Of a stretch of 64,000 nt of DNA, positions 1 to 35,600 are shown one piece after another. Position numbers and translations under genes: made by a program. Source of the stretch: Aphelocoma coerulescens (Eukaryota > Chordata > Aves > Passeriformes > Corvidae); the NCBI RefSeq assembly GCF_041296385.1, contig NC_091013.1, forward strand, positions 33,888,001-33,952,000. Reading direction: 5' to 3'. Position 1 is the first letter of the stretch. Each line of letters begins with the position of its first letter. The notes beneath the pieces were generated by a model. The model was not told the DNA's origin. It searched no databases and saw only the letters and a program-made list of their open reading frames with translations.

Positions 1-21902
<21,902 letters not shown>

Positions 21903-22364
21903 ATATGTCTTCCTAGATACACAGTAAACAAATGAGTAACATGAACAGCAGGGACTATTTATATTGTGGGAAATGGGAAGTTTCCCTTCAACCAAAATGG
22001 AAGGGAAACAGTCAAACAGAAACTCAGTTGATTTTCTAATACAAGGTTAAATAAAACTTTTGAGACTAACACCCTTGTCCTTCCTTTTAGGATTTGAGGA
22101 ATGTTTCTCTTCCCCCACTGCTGGACACCAGAAATACACCAGAGCTACTACAACCACATCATCGTCAGGAGACCAGTCTGTTAAAAGGTGCCAGCCATCT
22201 CCAGTGTTTCATGTCCTAGGACATCCAGACCTGCTTTGGGTAGTTGATGATAGACCCCTCAGGGCCATGGTGATCTCCACAAACCTTTGGCTGCTGCCAC
22301 TGCATGGGGTTTTGAACCAAGAACAGCAATGGGAACAAACCTGGGCAATCTGTGACCAGTGACC

Positions 22365-22545
22365 AAGCACTGGAACAGGCTGCCCAGAGAAACTGTAGAC
22401 TCTCCTTCACTGGAACTTTTCAAGAACTGTCTGGATGCAATCCTGTGCCACGTGCTCCAGGATGACTCTGCTTCAGCAGGGAGGTTGGACCAGATGAGCC
22501 ACCACAGTCCCTTCCAACCTTACCCATTCTGCAATGTTGTGAAAA
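22365..22545 (+). repeat. CR1 LINE 3' fragment
   Basis: AAGCACTGGAACAGGCTGCC, then GGAGGTTGGACCAGATGAGC and CCCTTCCAACCTTACCCATT, a degraded 3' end. Confidence 0.85.
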
Positions 22546-25500
22546 TTTAGGAAGAAAACGTGGGGTGGAACAATTCAGTCACCCACATTTGTATAATGAC
22601 CTACTTATTCTCCTCAGTGTAGAGAAAAAAATACTGATTTTTTAAATCAGTAATAATAATATTTCTAATCAAGATGTCTCTCTTTTTTTGCAAGTTATTT
22701 TCCCCCATTACCAGAGAAAAAACCATACACCTATGGTGCAAGGAGCAGCTGAGCACTGGCCTCAGCCCTAATCAGGAGGGAAAGAACACTGAGCACCCAC
22801 ACCCCAGAGGAGCAGGATCCTGCTTGGCATGTGTAACCCCCATGGACCTGTGCTATCCTCACACACTGGGAGGGTACAAAACAGATCCCAACGCAGCTTT
22901 GACAAAAACTCGCTGCTAGACTTGGTACACAGGGTCGGTCTCTGGAGATAGATAGGTAATCACTCCTGGTTGCTGTCTCTCCTTGGGTTTGGGTTTTGGT
23001 TCTGTTTTTTTGTCAGCTAAGCCCTTCCTTGGAGGTAAAGCTGCTGTTTCTGTGGGTCTTTCCCCAGGAATCCGTAATTTGTCAAGAGAAAGTGAGGAGA
23101 TGTTTCTGCCAGGCCAGTAAAAGTGCAGCAAGTATCACCAGCCCATACCAGCTGACTTACACTGCCGTCTATTTAATAGCACAAGTCTGGGAAACCCTCA
23201 CTAACAGGCCAGAGGCACAAATAAGAAACAAAAGCTTCCTGCTGCCCTCTGTGTTGTGAAAAGAAATAAGGGGAAGGAACAGTTTTTTAAGCCCTTCAGC
23301 ATGATTTCCCAAACACCAGCATTTTTCAAAGCAGGAAAACAAAAGCCATTGGGCATAGACAGCTGTAAACGTGCTCTTGTTTGAGGTTGCTCGCTAACAG
23401 CTCTGCTTTGCAATTTTGCCAAAGGTATCCACAGGTGTTTTGTTGGCCAAGTTCAATGTCCCTGTTCTCCAGCCTTTGCACTCCAGTATCTAGCAAGACA
23501 AGAAAGAGGAAGCAGCTTCTTCCTGCCCAGCTTCGACACATTTGCAAACATTGCGAGAGCGTTATTCACATTTCCCCTCTGCCCCCTCAGAAGTGAGCAG
23601 AGGAGGTTTGACAACAGCAACGGCAGGGGAACAGCTGGAACTGGTTCAGGGTTTTTTTCCCCTTTATATTTGTTGATAAAACAAGCTCCAAAAGACAACA
23701 GCTGTTTCTCATGTACAGGGATGAAGGGCTAGCAAAACCAGAATTTTTTTCCCCTTAAGCTCAGAAAAATTAATTTAAGAAAAGCTGAAATTCCCAAGAC
23801 ACAAAATTGGATAGCTTTGCCTCCTTAAGAGTCATGAGTTTTTAACAGATGAAATTACTGGGCAGAAGAGCTAATATTTTAACAGATTACTTTATGGCAG
23901 AGAACATAAGAAACTTCAAAGACCTACTTAAAAAAAAAGTTTTATTTTAGGAGTTTACATAAATGAGAACAGACTAATATGCTGTAGCCATACTCATCAT
24001 TATAGTTATACCAGGACATTTACCCAAACTGAGAATTTCTTTCTTACCAAATTCCTACAATGCTGTTTTCAGTTCTGTACCCACATAAAATTTTCCAGGA
24101 CAGATTTTCTCAGGTAGAAGACATGTACCCTCTACTATCTTTTTCTTTTTGGACTATGACTCATCATTAAAGCACTAAAGTAAAAATGCACTCCAAGAAC
24201 ATGTTTTCCTGGTTGTACACAACACAATTAGCAAACATTCAACATTCATTATCTGACATTTCTCCCTTGAGGAGAGAGAATCACATATACCAGCAAGCTG
24301 TTTCACTAAATTTTGGTGTTTGATGAGCACACACAGTTTTCTAAGCAGGGGAGAGCAAAGCCTGTGCCGATTCTCAGTTCCTTTTTCCAGATTTTAAAGC
24401 AAGAAAATCCCTGTCTCTAAACAAAGTTCAGCCTTATAGTACCAAGTCCCACTATGTCCAAGGATCACAGATATCATATCAAGGGTTTGGGGTTTTTTTA
24501 ATAGGTTAGTGCAAGGCCACAGACTAGCTTAAACTAGGATATCCATCTTTTTCTTCAGTTGTGAAGGAGATGAGCACCATATGGGCCTGACCTGCTCAGA
24601 AGAGCTTGTGCTGTGGAGAAGCACACTGAGCTGCCTCTCTCCCATTTTGTCCATGTAAAAAACCAAGCCAAAAAAAGGAAGCTCTTCTAGCACTGTCTAT
24701 ATTTTGATTTCACTTCAGAACTGGATTATTATTGAAAATATACACAAAAAAAAGAGTTGGCAATCTTTTTAAAACGTCATAATTCTCTACCACTGCTCTC
24801 AGCCACGCAACTGTGTGGTAAGCAATGCCCTGCTAACAACATTGTTTTGGTATTTAGAAGAGATGATTGTCAGTTCCAGTAGAGGTACCATTTCCACATC
24901 TCCATCCTTACAGAAAAATGTCTAAGTCTTTGCAGAAGATCTACATTCTTAATTCCAAGCACATCAGAAAACAGCCAGCATGCATGTCTCAGCCATGCTC
25001 TTTTTGGGCCTCCGGAAGCTTCACATTATTTGGAAGAAAATATGAACAGGAGCATATCATGGGGAAAAGTGTTCTGGACAAAAAAAAAAAAGAAAACTGA
25101 TCAGAAGAAATAATAAGAACTACAGAAGGTAAGGACTGAGAAAGCAGGGAATAGAGAAGAGAGCATTAATTTCAGAATCACTGTGAGAGAAAGGACTGCT
25201 GGAACTATTCTGTTCTCAAACTTGCACGTAAAAAAAATCCCCCAAATTCTAGAGTTAACTAGCTGTAACAGCAAGTTTTTAAGCTTTTTTTTCAGTGACA
25301 GTTAAGCAGGACATAGCCTATAAATAGCTAAAACAGGAAAAAATACGCTTGATGACACAAGATAGTTCTTATACATGTTCAGCAGGAGTGCACACAATCC
25401 AACAGATATTACTTGTAGCTAGCAACCAAGTTATAAAAAAACTAAATACGGGTAAAGCAAATGAACTAAGGTAACTGTACCCTTACTGAGATCTTCTTAT

Positions 25501-27644
25501 AAGTGCAGAAATTACCATACAGTTCCTCTTTAGCCTCTGGCCAAGACTTCCCAGAAATGTCCTCTAATGGTCTTATGAATCTACCCAGCTGAGTTTCAAA
25601 AAGACATTGATTCCCAACGTAAAAGTTGTACCTCAAATAACTGGGTTTGATGATATCTACTTACTGGTGAACAATAAAGCTCTCCACCACAAAAATTATC
25701 AGATGCAATGTTATGGCTGTGTTAGACCAGATAGGGAGATGATGAGGTTGGTACCATGTAACCACAAAACATTTGAAAAACCCCAAAAGGTATGTTGCGT
25801 ATGTTGAAAATATACAGGGAAAGAATGGAAACTCCTTGGAGGATACAAGTACCTATGCCATTTAAATTACTTGCAAACTGTCATTATCACCTGTACTAAG
25901 ATCGTCAAGAGAACATTCCCACAGAAAACTGATAAACAGTATAATTCAGTCCTTTAGTTATAAAAATAAAGGTAGAGAATATAAAGCTACAGTGGAAGCC
26001 AACTTTTCTTCAGAAGATTTAGCCACAGCAAGCAGAAGCATTTACTTTATGACAGTTCTTCCTTTACTTCATGGAGTTTGGAGTAACAATGTTAAGCTTC
26101 CCTGAAATAAACAAAAATAATTAAAATCTAAATACCACACCTGACAGGCACTTTGTTCCTTTGCATCACTCACTCAAAAGGTTTGACACCCTGAGGACAT
26201 CTAAGCATCCTCACTTTGAAATCTCTAAGGATTTATCCTCACACAACCACCAGAGCAGTAAGACAACAGGCCTCCCACGGTGGATTGCAGCAGGTAACAA
26301 TCTGGAAACAGATTTCCAGGTGTTTTTTTGCTGTCAGCTCCTTACAGTACATCTTCCAGTATATTGCTGCATACTGGAAATATCAGTCAGTGGACACAAC
26401 AGTGTCTAGTGATACCACATGCTCATCTTGTGCCCTGAAAATTAAACTTCCACCAAAAATGAAAGAAGAGTTTTGCTGGTATCACAGCACGGGAAAGATC
26501 TGAGTGAGCAGTCAGTGCTTTGGATGATTCCTCCTCCAAACACCAGTATCATACATGGATATGCAGCAACCAGCCTCACCACCCAGGGCTGACAAGGTTC
26601 ATCTCATTTAGGCAACAGTTCAGCTGTTCAGGGACAAGGATTTCCTTCTATCATTAACCTCCAATAAAAATAAAAGTATAAAAGAGACAGTGATATAAAG
26701 GAACACACTTTCTTCAGCTAAACTTCAGCTGAACTACCCGAATGTCCCCAACAGTCTGAGAGCAAAGCAAGTGTCTGTTCAGCTGGGTCTTCATGCTGCC
26801 CTGGCACGAAGTGCTGCAGCAAGCTAAGAGGGGTAGATGAAAAAGTGTTGGATGAAATAAATTGCCTTGAATCATTCATCCCACTTTTTGGACTGACTCT
26901 GAAAAAAGGTGTTGTAAACTGTGGCATATCCCATCTGCTCCTGAACGAACATCCCCATGGCAGTGACAGCAGAGCAAACCTCTCCTGAAGTCCTGTACTC
27001 TTCAGAGCAGCCCAACTACTGTCTCTTTTGACAAATGCTCTCCCTCCCTGCCCCAAAGCACACATCCCAGCACCTCCAGCAGCACTTGGCCAGGCACGTG
27101 GGAAGAGCTGAATGGGCAAAGATTTGAGTCACTGCTGAGTCTCAGAGTGAGAAGAGTCAGAAAAATATCAGCATTGGCCTTACTTCACCATTCTTGATAC
27201 CATGCTACACACTATACCAGTATCTTAAATATACCTCTTGGGGGAAAAAAAAAGAAAATAAATTATCCATATCCTTTTAACCTCATTTAACCACAAGCTC
27301 ACAGAAAACTGAGTTTATGTATGTAAATGTAGCATGCATCCATTCAAAATGCAGACAGTTACACTTCCAACAGCCTGAAACAATCCAGGAAAAACATATC
27401 CTATGGTCGTCATAACTGCAGGGCAAGTTCCCAGCCCTCGAGAGGGGAGTTTGGGGCCCCCGGTCACAAAGGGTTGGATCAGCAGTTCTGGGCTGCAGCT
27501 GGCAGCCAGGGGCCTCACACCACGCTCTGAGCTGGGATCAGCAAAGCCTGACCCGCTTGAGCACAGTTTCTCTCTCTTTCCCCAGGCAGGAGAAGTTACC
27601 AGAGAACATTCAGAGACCTGTGAGCGCAAATGCGCGAGTAGGAC

Positions 27645-28104
27645 TGATGCCATGAAGATTTTTTGCCTTTTCTTTTATACCCCTGTTATACCTTTTTACA
27701 ACTTCTGTATTCCTAGTGCTTTTTGCCTACATTCTTGGACTTGTTTGTCAAGCTAAGAGACTAAACATTTTAGAAGCTTCGTGGCTAGAGATCAGTGTGC
27801 CCCAGACCCCAAGGTCCTCTCCAGAACACATTCTGTAAACCAAGATAGAACCATCCAGGGGAAGGTTCCTTGGGGAGGGGGGCTCACTTGAGCCTCTCAT
27901 TGGGGAATCTTTGATAGATATGCTAATTAGTAACACCTATAATGTTATACCCGATCTTTGGGGGCACACTCAGCAGGGTGCATCTCGATGCATTTGACCT
28001 GGACATGTGCACCTAAGGATCCTTAAAATAAATACCGAAGTAAAATCCCTTTTCCCCTTCTAACCATGTATGACTCTTGATTTTAAGACCAGGAAAAGGC
28101 ATCA
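27645..28104 (+). mobile_element. Solo LTR of an endogenous retrovirus
   Basis: A 460-base block bounded by a perfect 7-base inverted repeat, TGATGCC at the left and GGCATCA at the right, i.e. TG...CA ends. It is flanked on both sides by the four bases GGAC (27641-27644 and 28105-28108), consistent with a target-site duplication. An AATAAA lies at 28027-28032, about 70 bases before the right end, as in an LTR R region. No internal retroviral sequence follows, so it is a solo LTR. A 4-base duplication suggests a gammaretrovirus-like (ERV1) integrase, but this is an inference. The plus orientation is assigned from the poly(A) signal. Confidence 0.75.
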
Positions 28105-28949
28105 GGACAAGCAGATGTGCTCAGCACACCCTGCCTCCAGCTGCACCCAGGACAGTGCAAGCCCTAGAAACCAGCATATAAAACAGCAATAAAACACATG
28201 CAAATACTAGCTCAAGAATGCAGCCCAAGAAAGCAGAGGTGGCTTGGGACATCCAGGGAATTGGTTTTGGTTAGAGCATTCTCTACGCAACCCAAAAAGC
28301 TCTCTAACACTGGAATTTTAAGTGGAAAAAAATTATTTCATATTAAAAATATGGAGAGGGATCATGCCAAAGAGTGAGTTAATTAAGGTGGAGTTTCAAT
28401 GATCAACAAAAATTGGTGGACTGTAGAAATTTTTGAATATTTTCTGACTTTGCAGATTAAAATAGTTTCATTTGACTGAAAAATGATGTTGGGAAGGGAT
28501 GCCCCATGCCTTTTTGCAGTCCACTGGACACATTTTGTTTTTAAATAGATGCATTTGATCTCCAAATGCTTGTACATGTTCCCAGGCTCAAAATAAGACA
28601 AAGAGGAAGCATGTCTGTATTCTAAACAGCAACTTCCTTTGACATTGCCTCTCTTCTTTCCCAAGACCGCAAAAGCAGAACCTTTGAATCTTAGATTAAA
28701 ATGTATCATTGATACTGCAGATTAAAATTGCCATGCAATCCATTAATTGAAATATGAGTGGTTTTGCCTAAAATAAATAATTCTATATTAATATTAATAT
28801 AAATATTAATAAATAATTTTAAAATGTCTTTTGCATAAATAAATAAATCAAAGGTTACCCTACTTAAAAGCACAGAATTCTATTATAAAAATCAGGGAAA
28901 ATTTTATGTACTGCAGTTAAAGAGGAAGAAGAGAAGCATATTATTTACA

Positions 28950-28967
28950 AAAAAAAAAAAAAAAAAG
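28950..28967. repeat. Poly(A) run
   Basis: About 18 consecutive A, followed by GAAGC, in CYFIP1 intron 1. No retrocopy body was seen before it. Confidence 0.8.
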
Positions 28968-31900
28968 AAGCAAAGATATTCCACAGTCTACACACTGAAA
29001 GAAAGAAATTCAAATGAAAGTATTTTTAAAGAGATGATTGACTGGCCTGCTGAATTGGGCTCTTCAGGACCAACCTCAGTAAACTCCATGGCAACTAATG
29101 ACAACATTCCCACAAGAATAGAATTGGTTGGCACAGCAGCGGAAGTTAAGTTTTATCCCTATAGCAACACAACATTTTCAGGTTTCTTCTGTCCCATTGT
29201 GTCATTCTCCTATGCCACTGGATTGCAGAAAATCAATTAAATCATTTTTCTATTAAGGAAATTTGATTCAATATTCTGTGTAATGTTCCTACTCAAGTTA
29301 AACCATGAGATTCCAATCACAAAGGGCCCTTGTAATGAGAAGAGAACAAAAGGAATGGATTCTCTCTTCCAAGAACAGCACAGCAATTACTAAAATATTC
29401 ATTTTTATTTCAAACCTCCAAGATCTCTCTCAAAAACTCCCTTTTAGTTCTATTTTAATTAAATTTCAAACACCTCAGCTGTTCTGCTGCTTACCTATCA
29501 ATTCAGACTGAGCAGAAAACATTTTAACACCCTGATAGCTAAAGCACTTCAGAGAACAGCAACACGATGGATCTTCTCTGTTTGAATGCTCTTTTTGTGT
29601 GCTCTGGACAGCACAATCTGCCTTTCTGCCAAGCGGATCAGCCTAAGATGTTCCTTTTGGGACTGGAGCTCCCCTTCGTTCCTAAGCAACAGATTTGCAT
29701 AAGCTGAAGGAGCAAAGAAAAATGCTTTTCACATCATTTACTGGCCTGCCTGATTAAAGTAAAAGACAGAAGAAAGCAAACAGCAGCTGACAGTCCTTTG
29801 TGCAACAGATTTGACATACTGTTAAGCTTTCAAAAATACATCTGCAATTGGAATTTTAAAAAAGGCTTAATATGTGAAAAAGAGAAAAAAATTCCAGCAC
29901 TGAATTATCACATCCAAACATCACAGCAAGTCCCAGAAGAATGGCCATATAATGGAAACAATTAATTTAGCATTAGACTCCTACAGGGTGATGTGGCTCA
30001 CATTAACTGCTTTGCCTTGCCCTTGCTGGATGGATGCAGGGAGGAAAGCAGGCTTCCAAAAGCAAGCACAGACTAGGGGAAAAACATGAGGCTAATACCA
30101 TGGAATTTTTTTTTTTTAATAAAATCTCAGCTTCCTAAATGAAAAGCCCTTTGTGTTCAGTCACATGCAAATTTTTCATGCAATCCACACTGCTACCTGT
30201 CCAGCTTCTGTCCCCTGCAGGGAAACATCCCAACAAGCAACGCCCATCCCTTCCATCTCTTGACACAAGCAATGCCTGTGGTACGACTTTGCAAACAAGG
30301 TACAAGCGCCCAGCGATACACTGGTCTTATCACCTGGAAAACTGAATTCTGGGCAGTATCAGTAAGCAACAGCAGCACTATTCATGCAACCTAAAAGCCA
30401 CACTTCTGGGAGACAGTACTGTTCCTCCCACAGGATAATCAAGGTCAGAAGGACACCACTGCTAAGGATGCTGTCATGCAGCTGAAATGGCTTGCTGGCA
30501 CACTGACCACTGGGACTGAGAGGACAATTGGTTATGCTTGTCAAGTAACTTCCCTTTCAATATCCTGGATGAATTCAAGCACTTTCCAATAAAAGGAAGG
30601 TCTGATACTCTACTATCATCACAGCAGGTTATGAATGGGGGAGTCTCAGGCTCTTTGGATGAAGCCTAGATCAAAACTGGTGAGTCATGGCAGTCCAGAA
30701 TTGCCTTTCCCGATGCCTGCCGCCAGGTGTATGTCTACTAGCTACTCCTTTTTACAGCATCAGTAAGAAAACTCTCCCACAACTAGGGAACATAGTGCAA
30801 CCCTAGCACTCCTGTATGCATTAGGCTGAGTCACTGTATTTTTCCTACCAAGGCACTAGAAGAGTGAATTTATCTTTTCCTGCCAGAAGCCAGCAGGAGC
30901 ACATGGACAAGCACATACTAATTCTACAGCAGCAGCATCAGCAGTGGATGATGATAGTAACAAGTAACAACCAACAACCAGGTATTTCGAATGGCAGCCT
31001 GGCCAGTACTAGGCATCTGTAGCATCATCCCACATCTTGACGCTTTGGAAGACAGATACAACTTCCTGATGTTAAAATATAGGGTGAAATGCTATCCCTC
31101 TGTAGGAAGCTCAAGCAGAGGATGCACACACTCCAGTGAAAAATTAATTCTGTTCATTCCACTTATTTTGAGAATCCATTGCAATGGCATGGGAGAAGCC
31201 TAAGCCTCTAAAATTTCCTCTAAAAGCATCCCACTCAGATGAACAAGGAGGGAGGGCTTGTCTCTGTATTTTGTCCTGTAACATGCAACCCTCTCTGCAA
31301 TAGCACTTGTGCTACAAGAATTCACAGAGGTATTTTGCTTGGCTTGTTCTATCTGTGAACCTAAGTCTGAAGTCCAAGATATGTCACAAATGTAAAATAA
31401 AAAAAAATCTGCTGTTGGTGGGGCTAGATGGCTGAGAGGATTTGCATTGATTTACTAATTAATTCTCACAGAACTGAGTTAGTTCTGAGGGAACTAAGTA
31501 ACAGAGAATGAACCCCCTTCTGCAATATTTGGCCTCTCTTCAAACTGCAGTGAAGTTAAGAGATTTAAGCATTGCTTCATTCTAGGTTAGGAGTGCTGAG
31601 ATCTGTCTTGCTACACTTACTTGCCTTACCCTATTAATACTCTCTGGTATTACACCTTTGAGTTGCACCATTTCACCTTCTTGACCAACTCCCTCCCCTT
31701 CTCTTTTTTGTGTTCTTTTCTTCTTACCCAGTTCACTCCTCTGCACCCCTTTTTAATCTTCTTATTGCCATTTTTGCATTCTGCTGATGCTGCTCTCTCC
31801 TGCAGCTGTTCTCAACAAGTACTTCTTCTGCACTTCTGTTCCTGATCCTGCCGCTGCATGGGTGGTAGGAAGCAATGCTGCACAGCAGTGCCCTGGATGA

Positions 31901-32399
31901 GACTGAAGTCTAGCACAGAAGCTAAGCACTGAAGCACAGCACCTAGAGCATGTTCAGCAGTCGTGAAAAGTTCTCTCACTTCTTAAAAAGCTAACACTCT
32001 CACTGTGAACATTCTGCAAAAAATGAGAAAGGGAGCAGCAAGAGCAATAACCACCCCAGAAAGCAGAAAGGAAAGCAAGTTCACATGAAATTAGCCTGGC
32101 ATAGCTCAGGATGAAGTCTTCCATCACAGATTGCTCACACCTCCTCAGCGTGGGTTTCCTTGGCTGCCCTTTGTGTCTAATAAAGAGAGTGCTGGTACTT
32201 TAATCAAAAAGGGCACACCTGTGTGCATGGGCTGAAAGGAGCTGGGGATGGGTGACTGAGCACCCCAGTGAATGGAGGACTGTCATGTTACAGGTAAAAG
32301 AGATGAGCCACAAAGATGGAGAGACAGACGAGTCTGGAGTCTTCAGATTTCCTTCTAAGCAACAACACAACCCCTCAGCCTTAGACAAACTGTTTATTT

Positions 32400-32688
32400 A
32401 GAATCATGGAATGGCTTTGGTTGAAAGGGACCTTAAAGACCACCCAGTTCCAACCTCTCTGCCATGGGCAGGAGCACCTTCCACTAGAGGAGATTGCTCA
32501 AAGCCCCATCCAACCTGGTCTTGAACACTTTCAGGGATGAGGTCCCCACAGCTTCTCTGGGCAACCTGTTCCAGTGCCTTACCACCCTTCACAGTCAAGA
32601 ATTTCTTCCACATCTTTTAGCTAAATTTCATCTCTCTGTTTGAACCCATTACTCCTTGTCCTATCACTACAGTTCCTGATAAAGCATG
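32400..32688 (-). repeat. CR1 LINE 3' fragment
   Basis: Starts AGAATCATGGAATGGCTTTG on the plus strand, the complement of the CR1 terminus, then GGGACCTTAAAGACCACCCA, CTGGGCAACCTGTTCCAGTG and CCATTACTCCTTGTCCTATC. Same orientation as CYFIP1. Confidence 0.92.
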
Positions 32689-35600
32689 TAAGTTCTGTAC
32701 TTTCATTTCACTGGAGAGAAATAAAGAAAAACAACATTGTTTTCTCAGGGTAGGGGAGGACAGCACTCTCTTCCTTAGCCCAGTTACAGAGATGGTTGCT
32801 CCAGGGTCAGTCTCACAGCTTCTCAGAGGAGTCTGCCTGGACACATGGCTGCCTGTGGGAAGGACACACCCACCACACCACTGCTGGGGGCAGCTCTCCA
32901 GGCAGGGGCAGCCCCCCAGGTCTCCCATCCACAGTGCCTCTGCATTTTGCATCCAGCTCCATCTTACAGCATATGTCCCCCAATGACACCTCAGGCATTA
33001 ATTACATCCAGTGCATTTTTTCAATGCAAGCCTGCAGCTGAAGATCTGGCCTCAGTGTTGCCTTACTTTGAGTTTAAAAATTGAACAAAGGCTTCAGTAA
33101 AAATGACTCCAAAACAGAGGCTGTCTGCTGTCATTCCTACTCCTTCTCTATACTTGTAAGTACTTGGTAAATCAACAGTACAATACTCTCCACTTTCAGT
33201 TAAAAAAAGTTACACAGCTTCATCTGAAAAATAAGTTGGAAGACCTTTTAGGCAAATTTGTATTATCCCTGCTTACGAGTAGCTTTTTATTTAATATCTA
33301 AATCAGTACGATAGTAATGTACAATTTTGCAAAATTACAGTATGTATAAAGAAAACAAAAACCAAACCAACAGGCTTCAGAAGCTGTTAAAAAAAATCTA
33401 CCATGTGCATTTCTGTGAGAAGAGGATGAATCAGACAAGAAGTAAGTCATGCTTTAATAGTTCTATTAAAGAAACTAAGGAAATACTACAGGACAGGGTA
33501 GAAGAGAATCATCTGTAATATTTTATACAAGAAAATATGCAGTTTCAGTGAAAATTCATCCAAAGCTTTACTTCAGATATCACCTGACAAGCACTCACAT
33601 CTATCTTGAGCCATGTGTCATGACAGTTTGCCTGAACTTCACACTCAAAATGTATAATTCAATGTACTCTCCTTACTGATTTTATATCACTGAATCAACT
33701 TAAAATAATTAGAACTATACTGAAAGAAGGCTATAAACAGCTTCAGGTCAACAGCATTTTTATTTCCTGACAACAAAGTGTTCATGACCCTATCAGAATT
33801 AGAGTATTTTAAAATGCAGTACAGCACTAATATTTTTATCTAAACCCTGGAAACAAATTTCTTGTATAGGTGTAGTGCATAAAGCAAGCATCTCCAAAAG
33901 CACCTTGTGTCAGTTGCACAGCTGCAATCACTACTCAGCATGTCAACTATTGAGACTCAGTCCTAACATAAAACCAGAGTACTGTTTTTTAAATCTATTT
34001 GTTTCTAAAACCAAAAGCACCATTTAATTTTCTTTCTTTTACTTTAGAATACAGTAATTCATAAGAACATTACTGAGTCTCAACCCTGCTAATCATTTGC
34101 AGAGAGTCATCTAGTAAGCATAAGTCTATACACTGTCTGAATTCTTAAGATGCCTTTCAGTGGAGGGAGGGGAGAGGGAATGGCATTTTCTACCTCCAAA
34201 TGAGCAATTATTGGCTTTAAAAAGTTGATTTGTCACTCTTTTACCTCCTGACCAACACTGCTGGAAAGCAGACCTGCAAAAACCAGCCATGTGAAAGGCT
34301 TGCTGAAAGACAGACTGTTAAACTGAGAAAATCTCCCAGTATCTGGTTCAAGCAAAAAGAAATCATACAAGTTCACCCCACAAATAACTGCTTTGTAAGC
34401 TAGGAGCAGTCACAAACCAGGAAAAGGAGGGCACCACAGCCTGCTGCCCTGGCATTTACCTCTGATGAAAGCAAGAACAGAGGTGCACACGTGTTACCTG
34501 ATTACTTGAAATAAGAAAGGCTTTAGTAAAGTTAACAGGTAGAACCTCCCCTCTTGAGGAAGGCACTCACTTTAAGCTCTGCCTATGCCAGAGCACCTGT
34601 CCTGGCAATACACACACAGAGAACAACCACCCAGTTAAAGAATACCATGTTCACTTGTACTTCTCTGTAGTTATTGAGAAGAGTGTAACAGGGACCTCAC
34701 ATAGGACTAGGAGGGCTGCAAATCTACAGCACACCACAGCTGGCTAAATCCCACACAGGGCATGCCCAGCAGGCAGCTAATTTAGCAATGAAGGGATTTC
34801 CACCCCAAGAGTCCTCCCTGAGCTCACCAGGCCATCAGACTGATGCCCTGCTGGGGTCCCTGCCAGGAGGAGCAGAGGTCTGGCAGAATGAAACAGCTAC
34901 AGAAAATGTGGGGAAGGGATACAGCAGCAGGACACGAGTGCTGCTCCTCAAGAGCAGGGACCACCACGATCTCCCAGCTGGTAAGGCTTGGGGAGATGGG
35001 CTCCCTCTCCAACACCCCGAGCCAGATCTGTGCTCAACTCGGCTGCCCACAACCTTAAATCAACTCTCCCACAATGGTGTTTCTGCAGAAAGGCTACACA
35101 ACTATAAATTCACTTGCTGTTTGCTGATGGTCTGCCTAAGGGAAAGGGGGTTTCTTCTGAGATGGCAAATGCCTGATGATTATTTGTGCTTTACCAACCT
35201 TTACCACAACTCTGCTTTTTACAGTGTAAGTCCAAGATAGCCACTTCTCCCCAAAAACACTGAACTGTGCTAATACAGGATTTTCTTCACAAATACATAC
35301 ATTTGTGAGTGCACATATATTTACAGACATAATAGAGGTAGACAGTAAACAGTACATACTGACACAGAGAAAATCTTTTAAATCTTATGAAGAAAACAAG
35401 CTTTAGGATTTTTGCCAGTGTGTTTATAAGAGATAAGGAGCTAACCAAAAGATCTTCTAACTGCCAAGAGATAGAAAGATTAACTGCTATTTTGCAACCT
35501 CTGCCTTCTTGTAGCAAGTCTCATCAATGCATCATACATTAATTTTACCACCAGAAAGGCAGTGATGTGGATTAATGGAATTACTCTTTAACAAAGCAAA

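Noticed and set aside
28780..28850. AT-rich TAATAT patch as a possible origin or matrix-attachment element
   Set aside because: Simple low-complexity sequence with no specific motif that would support a function.
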